Shown: positions 52,801 to 61,517, numbered from the stretch's first letter. The stretch is 64,000 nt of DNA from Mycobacterium sp. ENV421 (GCF_002887815.1 NZ_PDHO01000003.1:124001-188000), one strand, 5' to 3'. Made by a program: numbers and translations. Notes: a model not told the origin generated them from the letters alone.

Positions 52801-53402
52801 CTGGGCGGGAACTGACAATGGCCGAGACGCAGCGCCTCGAAGTGCTCGCCTCCGCGATCGTGTTGAAGAACGCGAAGTCGCCCGAGCGTTTGCTGGATGA
52901 AACAGCGTTGTTCCTGCATCGCGTGGCCAACGATATGCCCGACTCGGCGCGTGAGATCCTGTCGAACCCGAAGCGGATCGACGAAAGCCTCAAGGGCAAC
53001 ACCGTGTTGCTCGTCGACGACGACGTCCGCAACGTCTTCTCCCTGGGCAGCGCGCTGAAGCGGTACGGCATCACGGTGATTCCCGCGCGCAACGGCCAGG
53101 AAGGGCTCGACAGCCTCGCCGCCCACCCCGAGGTAGGCCTGGTGCTGATGGACATCATGATGCCTGTCATGGACGGGTACGAGGCGATGCGCCGGATCCG
53201 AGCTGAATCACGTTGGCGCAGTTTGCCTATCGTGGCTCTGACCGCAAAGGCCATGAAGGGTGACCGGCAGAAATGTCTGGACGCCGGGGCTTCTGACTAC
53301 GTCACCAAGCCGGTCGACATGGATCAACTCACATCGGTGCTCAGGGTCTGGCTCGGCAGCCGGTTGCGTGGCCAGCAGGGGGCGGCAACCACCAATGACT
53401 GA
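49860..53402 (+). CDS. hybrid sensor histidine kinase with three receiver domains
   Basis: The product is 1180 residues. A first membrane helix (7-27), an extracytoplasmic four-helix sensor like CHASE3/4HB-MCP (30-175) and a second helix (178-197) are followed by a GAF domain (about 230-375). A long Gln/Glu-rich coiled coil (about 385-470) leads to HisKA with phospho-His485 in MSHELRTPLNS, and to HATPase with NLIANAIKF, DTGIGI and GGTGLGL. Three receivers carry Asp828, Asp951 and Asp1098. The kinase overlaps the cyclic-di-GMP gene upstream and cheR downstream. The upstream receiver protein is a likely phosphotransfer target. Confidence 0.93.
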   Translation: MKLATRLAIVCGCALLAVIMANTLYTVQLRRITDLYEERSQARDGQVAALDIQRDLKALLVTRDRLLLATDPGRRAELNGQLDNLDQSVDTELRAAAETNDNSTVRMLSQQALATWTAFRSELQSTQNAGAPTLSDRGIEGQVALLESQLSNMEQEAVKAVDNSNTQAAKAVAFAKTMLWIFASAIVLVLGILLYFTSRNIHRTVTRAAEQNEKARRAKEIQASLMTEVQTAADLPAAASIIVSRTAQALDAKHGALYLRQTDKVDEFALVASYAFHRRKDLPYSFGLGDGLVGQCALEGNRIEVTGAPSDYVEIVSGLGKTEPVSLILIPIKSESEVHGVLELAGLRLFSDDDVELAESIALGAGVALSAIESAQQTSELLRLSQAQTEELQAQEEELRTANEQLTQREDQLSAQNAELEETTEELRSQQEELKASSERLETQAQSLEAKNEELHRLSQTLEAKAEELAVSSRYKSEFLANMSHELRTPLNSILILAGLLADSEDSLTDKQQEFAETIQQSGKDLLNLIDEVLDLAKVESGSLRLEREVIVVSDLVAFLERTFRPIAENKGVAFRVVVSDSAPAQLISDYTRVKQIAKNLIANAIKFTDEGSVTVTLSGAGDNEGNPGNSYLAMAVTDTGIGIDENDHHLIFESFQQAARGTTRQYGGTGLGLAISRELARNLGGEITLRSALGEGSTFTCHLPVAGPHGADSAPSATPTSALGPSGPVAEPVPMPVSGNGAGPAVDGTSPRQLDGAFASNGAVDISDIDWPRGTKPVLLVVEDDPTFAGLLVELATEAGFDAVVTASGRTALALAKERQPAAITLDIGLPDMAGWVVLDVLKHDLATRHIPVNVISGSNDDGRGRRMGAIHTLNKPADVADLRSMFGAVAEFLKPGPRHVLVAEDDASQRQVVKHMIESDDIAITCVGTGQQVLAELAGPTSYDCLVLDLGLPDMDGIDLIERVKDQLKQKHLPVIVHTGRELTMAETQRLEVLASAIVLKNAKSPERLLDETALFLHRVANDMPDSAREILSNPKRIDESLKGNTVLLVDDDVRNVFSLGSALKRYGITVIPARNGQEGLDSLAAHPEVGLVLMDIMMPVMDGYEAMRRIRAESRWRSLPIVALTAKAMKGDRQKCLDAGASDYVTKPVDMDQLTSVLRVWLGSRLRGQQGAATTND

Positions 53403-54261
53403 TCCCGCGGAGAATGACCCGGCTCGGTCCAAAGAACTGACGGCGATCGAGGCGGAGGCGTTCTTCTACACCGTATTCGAGTTCCTCGGCTACGACTTTC
53501 GCCATTACACGGACGCGTCGCGCAACAGGCGGCTGATGGCGTTCGTCGATCGCCATTCGCTCGGCAGCATCTCCACAGCGCAAGACCGGGTCCTTCGCGA
53601 TCCGAGCCTGCTGGCCTCGTTTCTGTCGACGATGACGGTCAACGTCACCGAGATGTTCCGGGATCCCTTGGTGTTCGCCAAGATCCGCGCGGACGTGCTG
53701 CCGAGGCTGGCCACCTATCCCCGGATCCGGATCTGGGTTGCGGGATGTGCGACGGGGGAGGAGGCGTACTCCGTGGCCATCCTGCTGGATGAGGCCGGTC
53801 TGCTGGATCGGTCCACCATCTACGCCACCGATATCGACAGCGAATCGCTACGTGTTGCCGCATCGGCGATCTACCCCGCCGACACGATGGTGGGAGCGAC
53901 CCGCAACTACCAGGCCAGCGGGGGCGTACGGCCGTTCTCGGACTGGTACATCGCCAAGTACGACCGAGCTATTCTGAGCCCCACCCTTCGGTCCCGACTC
54001 GAGTTCTTCTCCCATAATCTGGCGACCGACAGCACCTTCGGCGAGTTCCATCTGATCCTGTGCAGAAATGTCTTCATCTACTTCGAGGAGACGTTGCAGC
54101 GCAGGGCCGAGCGCATGTTCTGGGACAGCCTGGCGCCGTTCGGAAATCTCGTCATCGGTCCGCGTGAAGGCCTCACCGGCGATGGCACGAAGTTGTTCAA
54201 AGCGCAGGACCGCAGGCTGGGGATTTACGCCAAGAGCCAGAACCAGCGTGCCCGGCCCTGA
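53395..54261 (+). CDS. cheR: CheR-type protein-glutamate methyltransferase
   Basis: This 288-residue SAM-dependent enzyme has an N-terminal helical domain containing FLGYDFRHYTDASRNRRL and TVNVTEMFRDPLVF, both CheR hallmarks. The SAM site is in WVAGCATGEEAYSVAILL and ATDIDSESLRVA, and the core continues with LILCRNVFIYF and GPREGLTG. It methylates glutamates in chemoreceptors in other systems. No chemoreceptor gene is in this window, so the neighbouring kinase's MCP-like sensor and coiled coil are candidate substrates. ATG 53395 overlaps the kinase stop by 8 bases. Confidence 0.92.
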   Translation: MTDPAENDPARSKELTAIEAEAFFYTVFEFLGYDFRHYTDASRNRRLMAFVDRHSLGSISTAQDRVLRDPSLLASFLSTMTVNVTEMFRDPLVFAKIRADVLPRLATYPRIRIWVAGCATGEEAYSVAILLDEAGLLDRSTIYATDIDSESLRVAASAIYPADTMVGATRNYQASGGVRPFSDWYIAKYDRAILSPTLRSRLEFFSHNLATDSTFGEFHLILCRNVFIYFEETLQRRAERMFWDSLAPFGNLVIGPREGLTGDGTKLFKAQDRRLGIYAKSQNQRARP

Positions 54262-54883
54262 CGTCGTCGTCATTGGCGGCAGCGCCGGCGGCATCAAAGC
54301 GTTGCGCGGCATCTTCGAGACCCTCGGCGACGCCCGCAGCACCGTGGTGTTCGTGGCTCTGCATCGCGCGCCTCAGTACGCGGGGCTCGACCGGGTCCTG
54401 CAGGGCTACACCGCAATCCCGATTCGGGAGCCGGCCGCCAGTCCCTGGCCGTGTTCGCCGGGAGAAGTGACGTTGGCCCCGGCCGGTTATCACCTGCTGG
54501 TGGGCAACGACCGGAACCCGTCGACGGAACCGGCGACCCCCGTCGAGCAATACGAGACAGGCTCCGGTGTGCGCGCGCACCTCACCTTGGACGCACCGAT
54601 CCTGCATTCGCGGCCCTCACTTGACGTGTTGTTCTCCAGCGCGGCGCAACTGGTCAATTCGGTGACGGCCGTGCTGCTTTCGTGTGCCAGCGATGACGGC
54701 GCCCGGGGTTGTGAAGAGGTGAAGGCCGGCGGGGGCCGCGTTGTGCTCCAGGATCCGGACACCTGCGAGGCGGCCGTCGCCGTCAACGCCACCCTGCGCC
54801 GGGTGGATCCGGATCACGTCGCGGATCCAGCCGGCATCGGGCGATGGCTCTCCGAAATAGGCGGCCGACGCAGCCTCAGCTGA
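54248..54883 (+). CDS. cheB: CheB-type methylesterase lacking a receiver domain
   Basis: This 211-residue protein consists only of the CheB C-terminal domain. The catalytic triad is visible as Ser in IGGSAGGI, His in VALHRAPQ and Asp in SDDGARG; the usual GMGxDG reads SCASDDG. With no N-terminal receiver, it is not controlled by phosphorylation in the classic way, although the kinase has three receivers next door. GTG 54248 overlaps cheR by 14 bases. The 3' end overlaps the convergent dehydratase gene by 8 bases. Confidence 0.88.
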   Translation: MPGPDVVVIGGSAGGIKALRGIFETLGDARSTVVFVALHRAPQYAGLDRVLQGYTAIPIREPAASPWPCSPGEVTLAPAGYHLLVGNDRNPSTEPATPVEQYETGSGVRAHLTLDAPILHSRPSLDVLFSSAAQLVNSVTAVLLSCASDDGARGCEEVKAGGGRVVLQDPDTCEAAVAVNATLRRVDPDHVADPAGIGRWLSEIGGRRSLS

Positions 54884-55907
54884 ACCGCACGTTCATCGTC
54901 GCCAGACCGAAGATCTTCTTGCCCGCCGACTTCGCGCCGATCAGGACGACGCCCGAGCGGGTTTCGGGATCCAGCGACTTGACCTTGCCGCTGAACTCGA
55001 TGTCGGCACCCTCCTTGGCCGAGACGACCGCGGGTTGCGACAGCCGCACCGCGAAGCGGGTGACCGCTCCCGGGTCACCCGACCAGACCGAGTGGTACCC
55101 GGCGCCCAGACCCATGGTCAACATGCCGTGAGCGATCACGTCTGGGAGACCCGCCAGCTTGGCGATGTCCTCATCCCAGTGGATCGGGTTGGCGTCGCCG
55201 GCCACGCCGGCGTAGTTCACCAGATCGCCCCGCGAGACCCGGGTGTGATGGGCGGGAAGCTCCTCGCCGACCGCCAGGTCGTCGAACGACCGCGTCCCCG
55301 GTGAACGGGTCAGACCTCCGTCGGAGATCCGGATCTCGCCGGCGGGGCGTAGCTCCTTCTCGTAATCGGCGTCGTCTCCGCCGATGTCGAGGATGTTCAT
55401 GTCGTGCATCATCGCGTTCTGGACCGCGATCTTCACGCCCGCGTCGATGTCCTCCGCGGTCACACCGACGACCGTGGTGTGCAAGGTGTGCACCCGTTCG
55501 CCGTGAGTGTCGGTGAACGTGTTGGTGACGGTGATGAAGTCGCGTCCTGCGGTCCGGCGCACCGAGGTCAGCTCGACGTCGATCACGAGCTCGTCGCCTG
55601 CGACGATCGGGCGGTGCTGCTCGAAGACCTCTTCGGTCTGTAGGTAGGTGTCGTAGCCGACGACGATCGACTCGAACATCCGCCGGTTGCACTGCATGCC
55701 CGGCGCCGAGGTGAAGGTCAGCGGGGCGACGACATCTGAATAGCCCAGCTCAGCTGCCGCGGCGACGTCCCAGTGGGCAGGGTGATAGTCCTGCACCGCG
55801 CGGGCGTATTCGCGCAGCTTCTCCCGGCCGACGAGGTAGGTGCCGTCCATCCGGTAGTAGTGGCCGACCCGCGCTTCAAGCGGCGACGTTTCTGCTGGTG
55901 CGGTCAT
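54876..55907 (-). CDS. fused HadA-HadB-like (3R)-hydroxyacyl dehydratase
   Basis: This 343-residue double hot-dog protein has an N-terminal half resembling HadA (VGREKLREYARAVQD, AELGYSDVVAPLTF and PIVAGDELVIDVELTSV). The C-terminal half resembles HadB, with the hydratase-2 motif YAGVAGDANPIHWDEDIA providing catalytic Asp and His, then AHGMLTMGLG and KKIFGLA. HadA and HadB are separate proteins in the mycobacterial FAS-II cycle, where they dehydrate 3-hydroxyacyl-ACP. Fused paralogues probably act on other acyl chains. ATG 55907 is used although its ribosome-binding site is weak. Confidence 0.9.
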   Translation of the reverse strand: MTAPAETSPLEARVGHYYRMDGTYLVGREKLREYARAVQDYHPAHWDVAAAAELGYSDVVAPLTFTSAPGMQCNRRMFESIVVGYDTYLQTEEVFEQHRPIVAGDELVIDVELTSVRRTAGRDFITVTNTFTDTHGERVHTLHTTVVGVTAEDIDAGVKIAVQNAMMHDMNILDIGGDDADYEKELRPAGEIRISDGGLTRSPGTRSFDDLAVGEELPAHHTRVSRGDLVNYAGVAGDANPIHWDEDIAKLAGLPDVIAHGMLTMGLGAGYHSVWSGDPGAVTRFAVRLSQPAVVSAKEGADIEFSGKVKSLDPETRSGVVLIGAKSAGKKIFGLATMNVRFS

Positions 55908-56040
55908 AGATGCTCAACTTTTCTATCGGCTTGTTCACTGAAGCCGACCACAGCACCCTAACGCGCAGAGAACATAGCGTGACACGCCGATACGATTCGG
56001 CTGTCACGGAGAACCGAGCGCACGGCGGTTGGGGTGAGCA

Positions 56041-56931
56041 ATGAAGGGAGCGCCCGCGGCCTGCCCCTATTGCGGGGCCGACCTCGACGCAGCTGGCACC
56101 TGCGCGCGTTGCGGCGGCGTGCCGACGCCCACCCCGCCGACGGGCTGGCGACCGGATCCCACCGCCCGTTACGAGGGCCGGTATTACACGGCCGGGCACG
56201 CCACCAACCGGGTGCGCAACGGCAGGTCCGAAGCCAACGACCCGGTCGGCGGGCAGATGTTGCCGTCGTACGTGCAGGTGCCGGTGGCGCGATCGAGCAT
56301 CCGGCTGACCTGGCTGGCCACTGGCGTCACGACCGCGGTCATCGTGATGGTCGCCGGTGTGGTCGCCGGCCTGCTCTGGGCCCGGCACCGGACCTCGCCG
56401 CCGCCCGAAGTCGACTACGTGCAGGCGTTGCAGACTGCGGGGCTGTTCGATCAGTTCAATTCCGAGGCCAATGCCGTCGCCCATGGGCACGAGGTGTGCA
56501 ATCAACTCGAACACGGCGGGCCGCAGCAGGGTCTGCTCGCGGACAAGATCGCCGTCGACGTGTTCTGCCCGAAGTTCAACAAGGGCTTCCGCATTCTCGA
56601 ATCCGCGAAGATATCAGGGGTTTTCGTTCTGACCGACAGTCTTGGTACCGGTTCAATCGTCGTCGACGGCGGCGCCTGTCACGGTACTGCCGGCTACGCC
56701 GATGTCGGTCGCACCACCCCGGTGACGGTCAAGAACAGCAAGGGCGACATTCTGACCACCACATCGCTGGGCGCCGGCACCGGCGACAGCGCGACATGCA
56801 CGTTCTCGTTCACCTTCTCCATCGATGAGGGCCAGGACAGTTACGTCGTATCCATCGGCCGGCGCGGCGATTTCAGCTACAGCTTCGAACAGCTGCGTAG
56901 CCACGGGCTGCAGATCCACCTCGGCCGCTAG
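56041..56931 (+). CDS. zinc-ribbon, DUF2510-like, DUF732-like membrane protein
   Basis: This 296-residue protein has an N-terminal zinc ribbon with CPYC and CARC pairs (residues 8-24). A DUF2510-like segment follows (GWRPDPTARYEGRYYTAG), then one membrane helix near 87-112 and an exported domain. The start of that domain (VDYVQALQTAGLFDQF, then HEVCNQL) matches DUF732, a small domain common in mycobacterial exported proteins. Its function is unknown. The LysR gene begins 9 bases after its stop. Confidence 0.8.
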   Translation: MKGAPAACPYCGADLDAAGTCARCGGVPTPTPPTGWRPDPTARYEGRYYTAGHATNRVRNGRSEANDPVGGQMLPSYVQVPVARSSIRLTWLATGVTTAVIVMVAGVVAGLLWARHRTSPPPEVDYVQALQTAGLFDQFNSEANAVAHGHEVCNQLEHGGPQQGLLADKIAVDVFCPKFNKGFRILESAKISGVFVLTDSLGTGSIVVDGGACHGTAGYADVGRTTPVTVKNSKGDILTTTSLGAGTGDSATCTFSFTFSIDEGQDSYVVSIGRRGDFSYSFEQLRSHGLQIHLGR

Positions 56932-56940
56932 GCTGCAGCG

Positions 56941-57873
56941 ATGGAGTTGCGGCAGCTGCGCTACTTCGTCACCGTGGCCGAGGAGTTGAACTTCGGTCGC
57001 GCGGCTACCCGCCTGCGCATCGCGGGACCATCGTTGTCCCAGCAGATCAAGGCCCTCGAACGCGACCTCAAGATCACGTTGTTCGATCGCGACCGCCGTT
57101 CGGTGGCTCTGACGCCTGCCGGAGCTGCACTGCTGCCGGATGCCAGAGCGCTGATCGCACAGGCAGACGAATTACGCAGGCGCGCGGCGAACTTCGGGGA
57201 ATCGGATCCGGTGCGGTTGGGCTACGTAAGTTGGTGCCCGACGGATCTGACCACGCGGGCGGCGGGGATAGCACAGCTGCGGGTGGACACCTGGGTCATG
57301 CCGTCGCACACGCAGGCCGCGCGGGTCGCCGACGGTAGCCTCGACCTGGCGATCTGCTGGGTGCAGAACGCCGACCTCGAAGCGCTCTCGCTACAGGCTC
57401 GGTTGCTGGGAGTGGATCGGCTGTACGCATTGGGCTCAGGACCGGACGATTCGGCCGTCGAGGCCGCTGACACCGTTGTGTTGATCGACGCGGATGCCGC
57501 CAGCTGGTTGTCGTGGAATCGCTACGCCACACAGTTTTCGGCGGCCACCGGTGCTCGCATCATGCGGACCGACGACGGCGGTGTCACCGGCCCGACGTTC
57601 CTGGAACATGTCCGCGGCCTGGGGCGTCCGGTGCTCAACAACCCGAAGGGCCAGGACCATCCGCTGCCCAGGGACCTGGTGCGGCGCCCGGTCATCAATC
57701 CCTCGCCGGTGTGGACGTGGTCACTGGTGTGGCGGCGCGACGACGACAATCCCGCTGTTGCCGCGCTGGTCGATGAATTCACCTCTGGTGTTGACGATTT
57801 CGGTCTGGATGACCTCTCGGTCTGGCTTCCCGCCGACGATCCGCATCAGCCCCGCGACCACGGCGGCCGCTAA
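56941..57873 (+). CDS. LysR-family transcriptional regulator
   Basis: This 310-residue protein has an N-terminal winged helix-turn-helix (MELRQLRYFVTVAEELNFG, RAATRLRIAGPSLSQQIKALE and LFDRDRRSVALTPAG, residues 1-62). A periplasmic-binding-like effector domain follows. The usual first LysR tryptophan/glutamine variants are intact, so DNA binding is expected. Its last 153 bases are antisense to the 3' end of the convergent MFS gene. That gene is a natural candidate for linked regulation, although no operator was identified. Confidence 0.9.
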   Translation: MELRQLRYFVTVAEELNFGRAATRLRIAGPSLSQQIKALERDLKITLFDRDRRSVALTPAGAALLPDARALIAQADELRRRAANFGESDPVRLGYVSWCPTDLTTRAAGIAQLRVDTWVMPSHTQAARVADGSLDLAICWVQNADLEALSLQARLLGVDRLYALGSGPDDSAVEAADTVVLIDADAASWLSWNRYATQFSAATGARIMRTDDGGVTGPTFLEHVRGLGRPVLNNPKGQDHPLPRDLVRRPVINPSPVWTWSLVWRRDDDNPAVAALVDEFTSGVDDFGLDDLSVWLPADDPHQPRDHGGR

Positions 57874-58935
57874 GACCACCACCGCACCCACCACAAGGGC
57901 GGGCCGGAAGCCGTCCTGCAGGAGGGGAGCGACCACGACCGGACCCACTATCTGACCCACCGAATAGCCTGCGGTGAGCAGCGCGACAGCCCGTGGATAG
58001 CGCAGCAGACGCGCAGCCGACAGTGAGAGCGTGCTGATCCCGATGAACGTGCCGCCGAAAAGCACCGCCCCGATCATTGCCGGCCCGACGCCGCCGAAGA
58101 TGCCCGCCACAGCGACTCCCACCGCTTGCGCGCATAACGCCGTCACCAACGGTCCCGGGTGAGACCATCGCGAGCTCAATGCTGCCCACAGCGCTGCGGA
58201 GGGGATGGTCGCCAGGCCCACGACGAGCCACGTCGTGCCCCCGAGCCACTGCGGCGCGCGCTGGCTGACTGCGGCGACCAAGAATGTCCCCGCGATGATG
58301 TAGCCGACACCCTCAAGGGAGTAGCTTAACGCGAGCAGACCGAACAACCTGTGCGGCAGTCGATTTCGCATCTCCACCGAGGAAGGCTGGGCCCCGGGTG
58401 TGCGGCGCATCGTCCAGGCCGCGGCTGTCAAGACCGCGGCGGCTGCCGCCGATGCCCACCAGGCGAGCCGCCATTGCTGGCTGGCCAGCACCAGCACGGC
58501 TGACAAAGCGATGCCCGCGCCGATGCCACCGAATCCCCAGCCGGCCAGATGGGCAGGCCGTCCGTGCAGGTGTTCCAGCAGAGTGTTCACCGCGATCACG
58601 AACACCAGCGCACTGGTCGCACCGGCCACGCCGCGCAGCAGCGTCCATTCAAGCACTGTGTTGGTCAACGGCATGGCGGCCAGACTTCCGACGAGCAGCA
58701 CCAGAGACACGCGACAGACCACAACGGACCGGGCCAGTGACGGCCAGAGGAAACCGGCCACCGCACCGACGAGATAGCCGATGTAGTTCGCGGTGGCCAG
58801 GGTGGCCGCGGCATGCGGTGCCATGCCGGTCTGCGCCGTCATCAACGGCAGGATCGGGGTGTACGCGAATCGGCCGATGCCCATTGCGGCCGCGAGTGCC
58901 GCGGCGCTGCGCGCGACGTGCCTGTGATGCTGCAT
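57721..58935 (-). CDS. MFS transporter, YbfB/YjiJ-like
   Basis: This 404-residue protein has 12 hydrophobic segments. Near the N-terminus is MGIGRFAYTPILPLM, typical of the YbfB/YjiJ MFS group, and YIGYLVGAVAGF follows. The last helix (LVVGAVVVLAAAVVAGLM) ends at about residue 360, leaving a hydrophilic tail of about 40 residues. That tail is encoded entirely within the 153-base overlap with lysR. The substrate is unknown. Confidence 0.85.
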   Translation of the reverse strand: MQHHRHVARSAAALAAAMGIGRFAYTPILPLMTAQTGMAPHAAATLATANYIGYLVGAVAGFLWPSLARSVVVCRVSLVLLVGSLAAMPLTNTVLEWTLLRGVAGATSALVFVIAVNTLLEHLHGRPAHLAGWGFGGIGAGIALSAVLVLASQQWRLAWWASAAAAAVLTAAAWTMRRTPGAQPSSVEMRNRLPHRLFGLLALSYSLEGVGYIIAGTFLVAAVSQRAPQWLGGTTWLVVGLATIPSAALWAALSSRWSHPGPLVTALCAQAVGVAVAGIFGGVGPAMIGAVLFGGTFIGISTLSLSAARLLRYPRAVALLTAGYSVGQIVGPVVVAPLLQDGFRPALVVGAVVVLAAAVVAGLMRIVGGKPDREVIQTEIVNTRGEFIDQRGNSGIVVVAPPHQ

Positions 58936-59100
58936 CGCACCATCGTGGAACTGATCCGATGGTGGCTGCCACGTCCGCCCTGCTCTCAGCTGGGAGGCGA
59001 AGCGTCCTACGGCACGCGACCGCTACCTGGGTCTAGCGGAATTAACCCAGCCCGTTCTAGCGTTGTCGCCAGAGAAGACGTCGGCAAAGGGAGAACTTCG

Positions 59101-59778
59101 ATGACACAGCAGATCACCGCCCTGGTAACGGGTGCGAACCGCGGGTTGGGGCGGCAGTTCGCCACCGAACTGCTCTCCCGCGGCGCCACGGTGTACGCCG
59201 CCGCGCGCAGGCCCGAGACGATCGACCTGCCTGGTGTGGTGCCGATCCAACTGGACATCACCGACCCCGAGTCGGTACGCCGGGCGGCGGCGATCGCCGG
59301 AGACGTCACGGTCCTGATCAACAACGCCGGTGTCTCGACCCAGGCCGACCTGCTCAGCGGGCCGATGGAGGACATCCGGTTGGAGATGGACACGCACTAC
59401 TTCGGCACGCTGACCGTCACCCGCGAGTTCGTGCCGATCATCGAGAAGAACGGCGGCGGTTCGGTGCTGAATGTTTTGTCTGTGCTGGCCTGGTACCACG
59501 CGCCGTCATTCGGCGCCTATTCGGCTGCCAAGGCCGCCGGATGGGCGATGACAGACGCGCTACGGACTCAACTGGCGCCCAAAGGAATTCACGTCGCCTC
59601 CCTGCACGTCGGATACATGGACACCGAGATGGCCTCCTTCGTGCCCGCCGACCAGAAGATCAATCCCGCAGTGGTGGCGAAGCTGGCGGTCGACGGACTG
59701 CTCAGCGGCCAGGCCGAGATCCTGGCCGACGACTTGACCAAGCAGGTCAAAGCCGGACTTGCCACCGCGAACGGCTAG
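59101..59778 (+). CDS. short-chain dehydrogenase/reductase
   Basis: This 225-residue classical SDR has the nucleotide-binding TGANRGLG near residue 10, NNAG at about 77-80 and YSAAK as the catalytic Tyr-x3-Lys. A Ser upstream in NVLSVLAWYHAPSFGAYS completes the triad. RRPETIDLP follows the second strand. It should be an NAD(P)-dependent oxidoreductase of unknown substrate. ATG 59101 has GGGAG upstream; the frame opens earlier only because it runs antisense through the MFS gene start. Confidence 0.92.
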   Translation: MTQQITALVTGANRGLGRQFATELLSRGATVYAAARRPETIDLPGVVPIQLDITDPESVRRAAAIAGDVTVLINNAGVSTQADLLSGPMEDIRLEMDTHYFGTLTVTREFVPIIEKNGGGSVLNVLSVLAWYHAPSFGAYSAAKAAGWAMTDALRTQLAPKGIHVASLHVGYMDTEMASFVPADQKINPAVVAKLAVDGLLSGQAEILADDLTKQVKAGLATANG

Positions 59779-59798
59779 CGCGGGGAGACGACGCGTGA

Positions 59799-61442
59799 TC
59801 AGTCGTCGCCGGCGGCGACCAGTGGGCGCAGGGTCACCGTGGGGTTGTCCTCCTGGAATCCCTGCAGTCGCCACTTCGTGGTGAACAACGCGAGCATCAC
59901 GCCGTCGGTGCGGGTGAGGACTTCCGTCGACACCTGCTTATCCACGAACGGTGCGTCCTCGGGATCGACGGCGCGCGCGACGGTGTAGGGCAGCGAGTCC
60001 AGCGAGATCGGTGCGTTGAATTCCGTGGCCATCCGGTGACTTGTCACCTCGAACTGCAACGGGCCGACGGCGGCGAGTACCGGCGCCTGGTCACCCCGGC
60101 GGTCTGACCGCAGAACCTGCACCACGCCTTCCTGCTCGAGTTGCTCGATCCCCTTGCGAAACTGCTTGTGCTTACTCGGATCGGTGCCCCGGGCGACCGA
60201 GAAATGCACGGGAGCGAAGCTCGGGATCGGCGGAAACTGAACGGGCACATCGCGAAAGAGGGTGTCACCCGGACGGAGTGCGTTGGCGTTCGCCAGGCCG
60301 ATCACGTCACCGGGCCAGGCGTCATCCAGTGTGGAGCGCTGCTGGCCGAACACTGATTGGGCGTACTTGGTCACGAACGGTTTACCTGTTGCGGCGTGGG
60401 TGAGGACATCACCGCGCTCGAACGTTCCCGAACACACCCGGGCATAGGCGATGCGGTCGCGGTGCGCGGAATCCATGCCGGCCTGAACCTTGAAGACGAA
60501 CGCACTGAACGGGGCGTCGACCGGCCGCACATTACCGTCGACGTCGACCTGGCCGCTCGGCGGAGGCGCGAGCTTCGTCAGATTGTCCAGAAGCTGATTC
60601 ACGCCGAAATTCAGTGCGGCGGAGGTGAACAGGACCGGCGTCGTCACGCCCTGCAGGAAGGCTTCCTGATCGTGGTCACCGTCATCGGCGGAGAGTAGTT
60701 CGCATTCCTCGACCGCGTTGTCCCAGTCGATGCCGGCGGCGTCGCGGGCGCGCTCGGGTGAGATGTGCTCCTCGGGTGCGGCGGTGGCACCACCCGCGGT
60801 GCGGGTGAAGCGAATGAAGTTGCCGGTGCGGCGATCCAGCACACCCTTGAAGTCGCCGGCAATACCGACCGGCCACGTCAACGGGGTCGGCTTGAGGCCG
60901 ATGCGCTCCTGGATCTCGTCGAGCAGCTCCAGTGCGTGCCGTCCCGGCCGGTCCCACTTGTTGATGACGGTGAGGATGGGCAGTCCGCGGTGCTTGCACA
61001 CTTGAAACAGCTTGAGCGTCTGCGGTTCCAGACCCTTGGCAGCGTCGATCAGCATGACCGCGCAGTCAACCGCGCTGAGCACCCGGTAGGTGTCCTCGGA
61101 GAAGTCGGCGTGCCCGGGGGTGTCGAGCAGGTTGATGACGCAGTCCTGCCCCTCGGGCGAGTGGTACGGAAACTGCAATGCCGTCGAGGTGATGGAGATA
61201 CCCCTGGCCTGCTCCATCTCCATCCAGTCCGACACCGTGGCACGGCGACCGGCCTTGCCGTGGATGGCGCCGGCCTGCGTGATGATCCTGGCGTGCAGCA
61301 CCAGGGCCTCGGTCAGCGTCGACTTACCGGCGTCAGGGTGGCTGATGACGGCGAAGGTGCGACGGCGGCCGGCTTCGGTTGCCAGCCGGTTGGCCGCGGC
61401 CGTGGTGGAAGGCGTCCGGGTATCGAGGTCGTGATCGCTCAT
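59799..61442 (-). CDS. prfC: peptide chain release factor 3
   Basis: This 547-residue translational GTPase recycles RF1/RF2 after termination. The G domain shows SHPDAGKST (P-loop), the switch I region RGISITSTA, DTPGHADFSEDTYR and NKWDRPGR. The beta-barrel domain and a C-terminal RF3 domain follow. The length matches family members. The DUF3516 helicase gene lies 75 bases upstream on the same strand. Confidence 0.96.
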   Translation of the reverse strand: MSDHDLDTRTPSTTAAANRLATEAGRRRTFAVISHPDAGKSTLTEALVLHARIITQAGAIHGKAGRRATVSDWMEMEQARGISITSTALQFPYHSPEGQDCVINLLDTPGHADFSEDTYRVLSAVDCAVMLIDAAKGLEPQTLKLFQVCKHRGLPILTVINKWDRPGRHALELLDEIQERIGLKPTPLTWPVGIAGDFKGVLDRRTGNFIRFTRTAGGATAAPEEHISPERARDAAGIDWDNAVEECELLSADDGDHDQEAFLQGVTTPVLFTSAALNFGVNQLLDNLTKLAPPPSGQVDVDGNVRPVDAPFSAFVFKVQAGMDSAHRDRIAYARVCSGTFERGDVLTHAATGKPFVTKYAQSVFGQQRSTLDDAWPGDVIGLANANALRPGDTLFRDVPVQFPPIPSFAPVHFSVARGTDPSKHKQFRKGIEQLEQEGVVQVLRSDRRGDQAPVLAAVGPLQFEVTSHRMATEFNAPISLDSLPYTVARAVDPEDAPFVDKQVSTEVLTRTDGVMLALFTTKWRLQGFQEDNPTVTLRPLVAAGDD

Positions 61443-61517
61443 TACGTCCTCGATGGTATTTGCCGACGACGCAAAACCTCTAATCGTCGGGCCTGAACAG
61501 GCGTGCCGACGGGGAGC

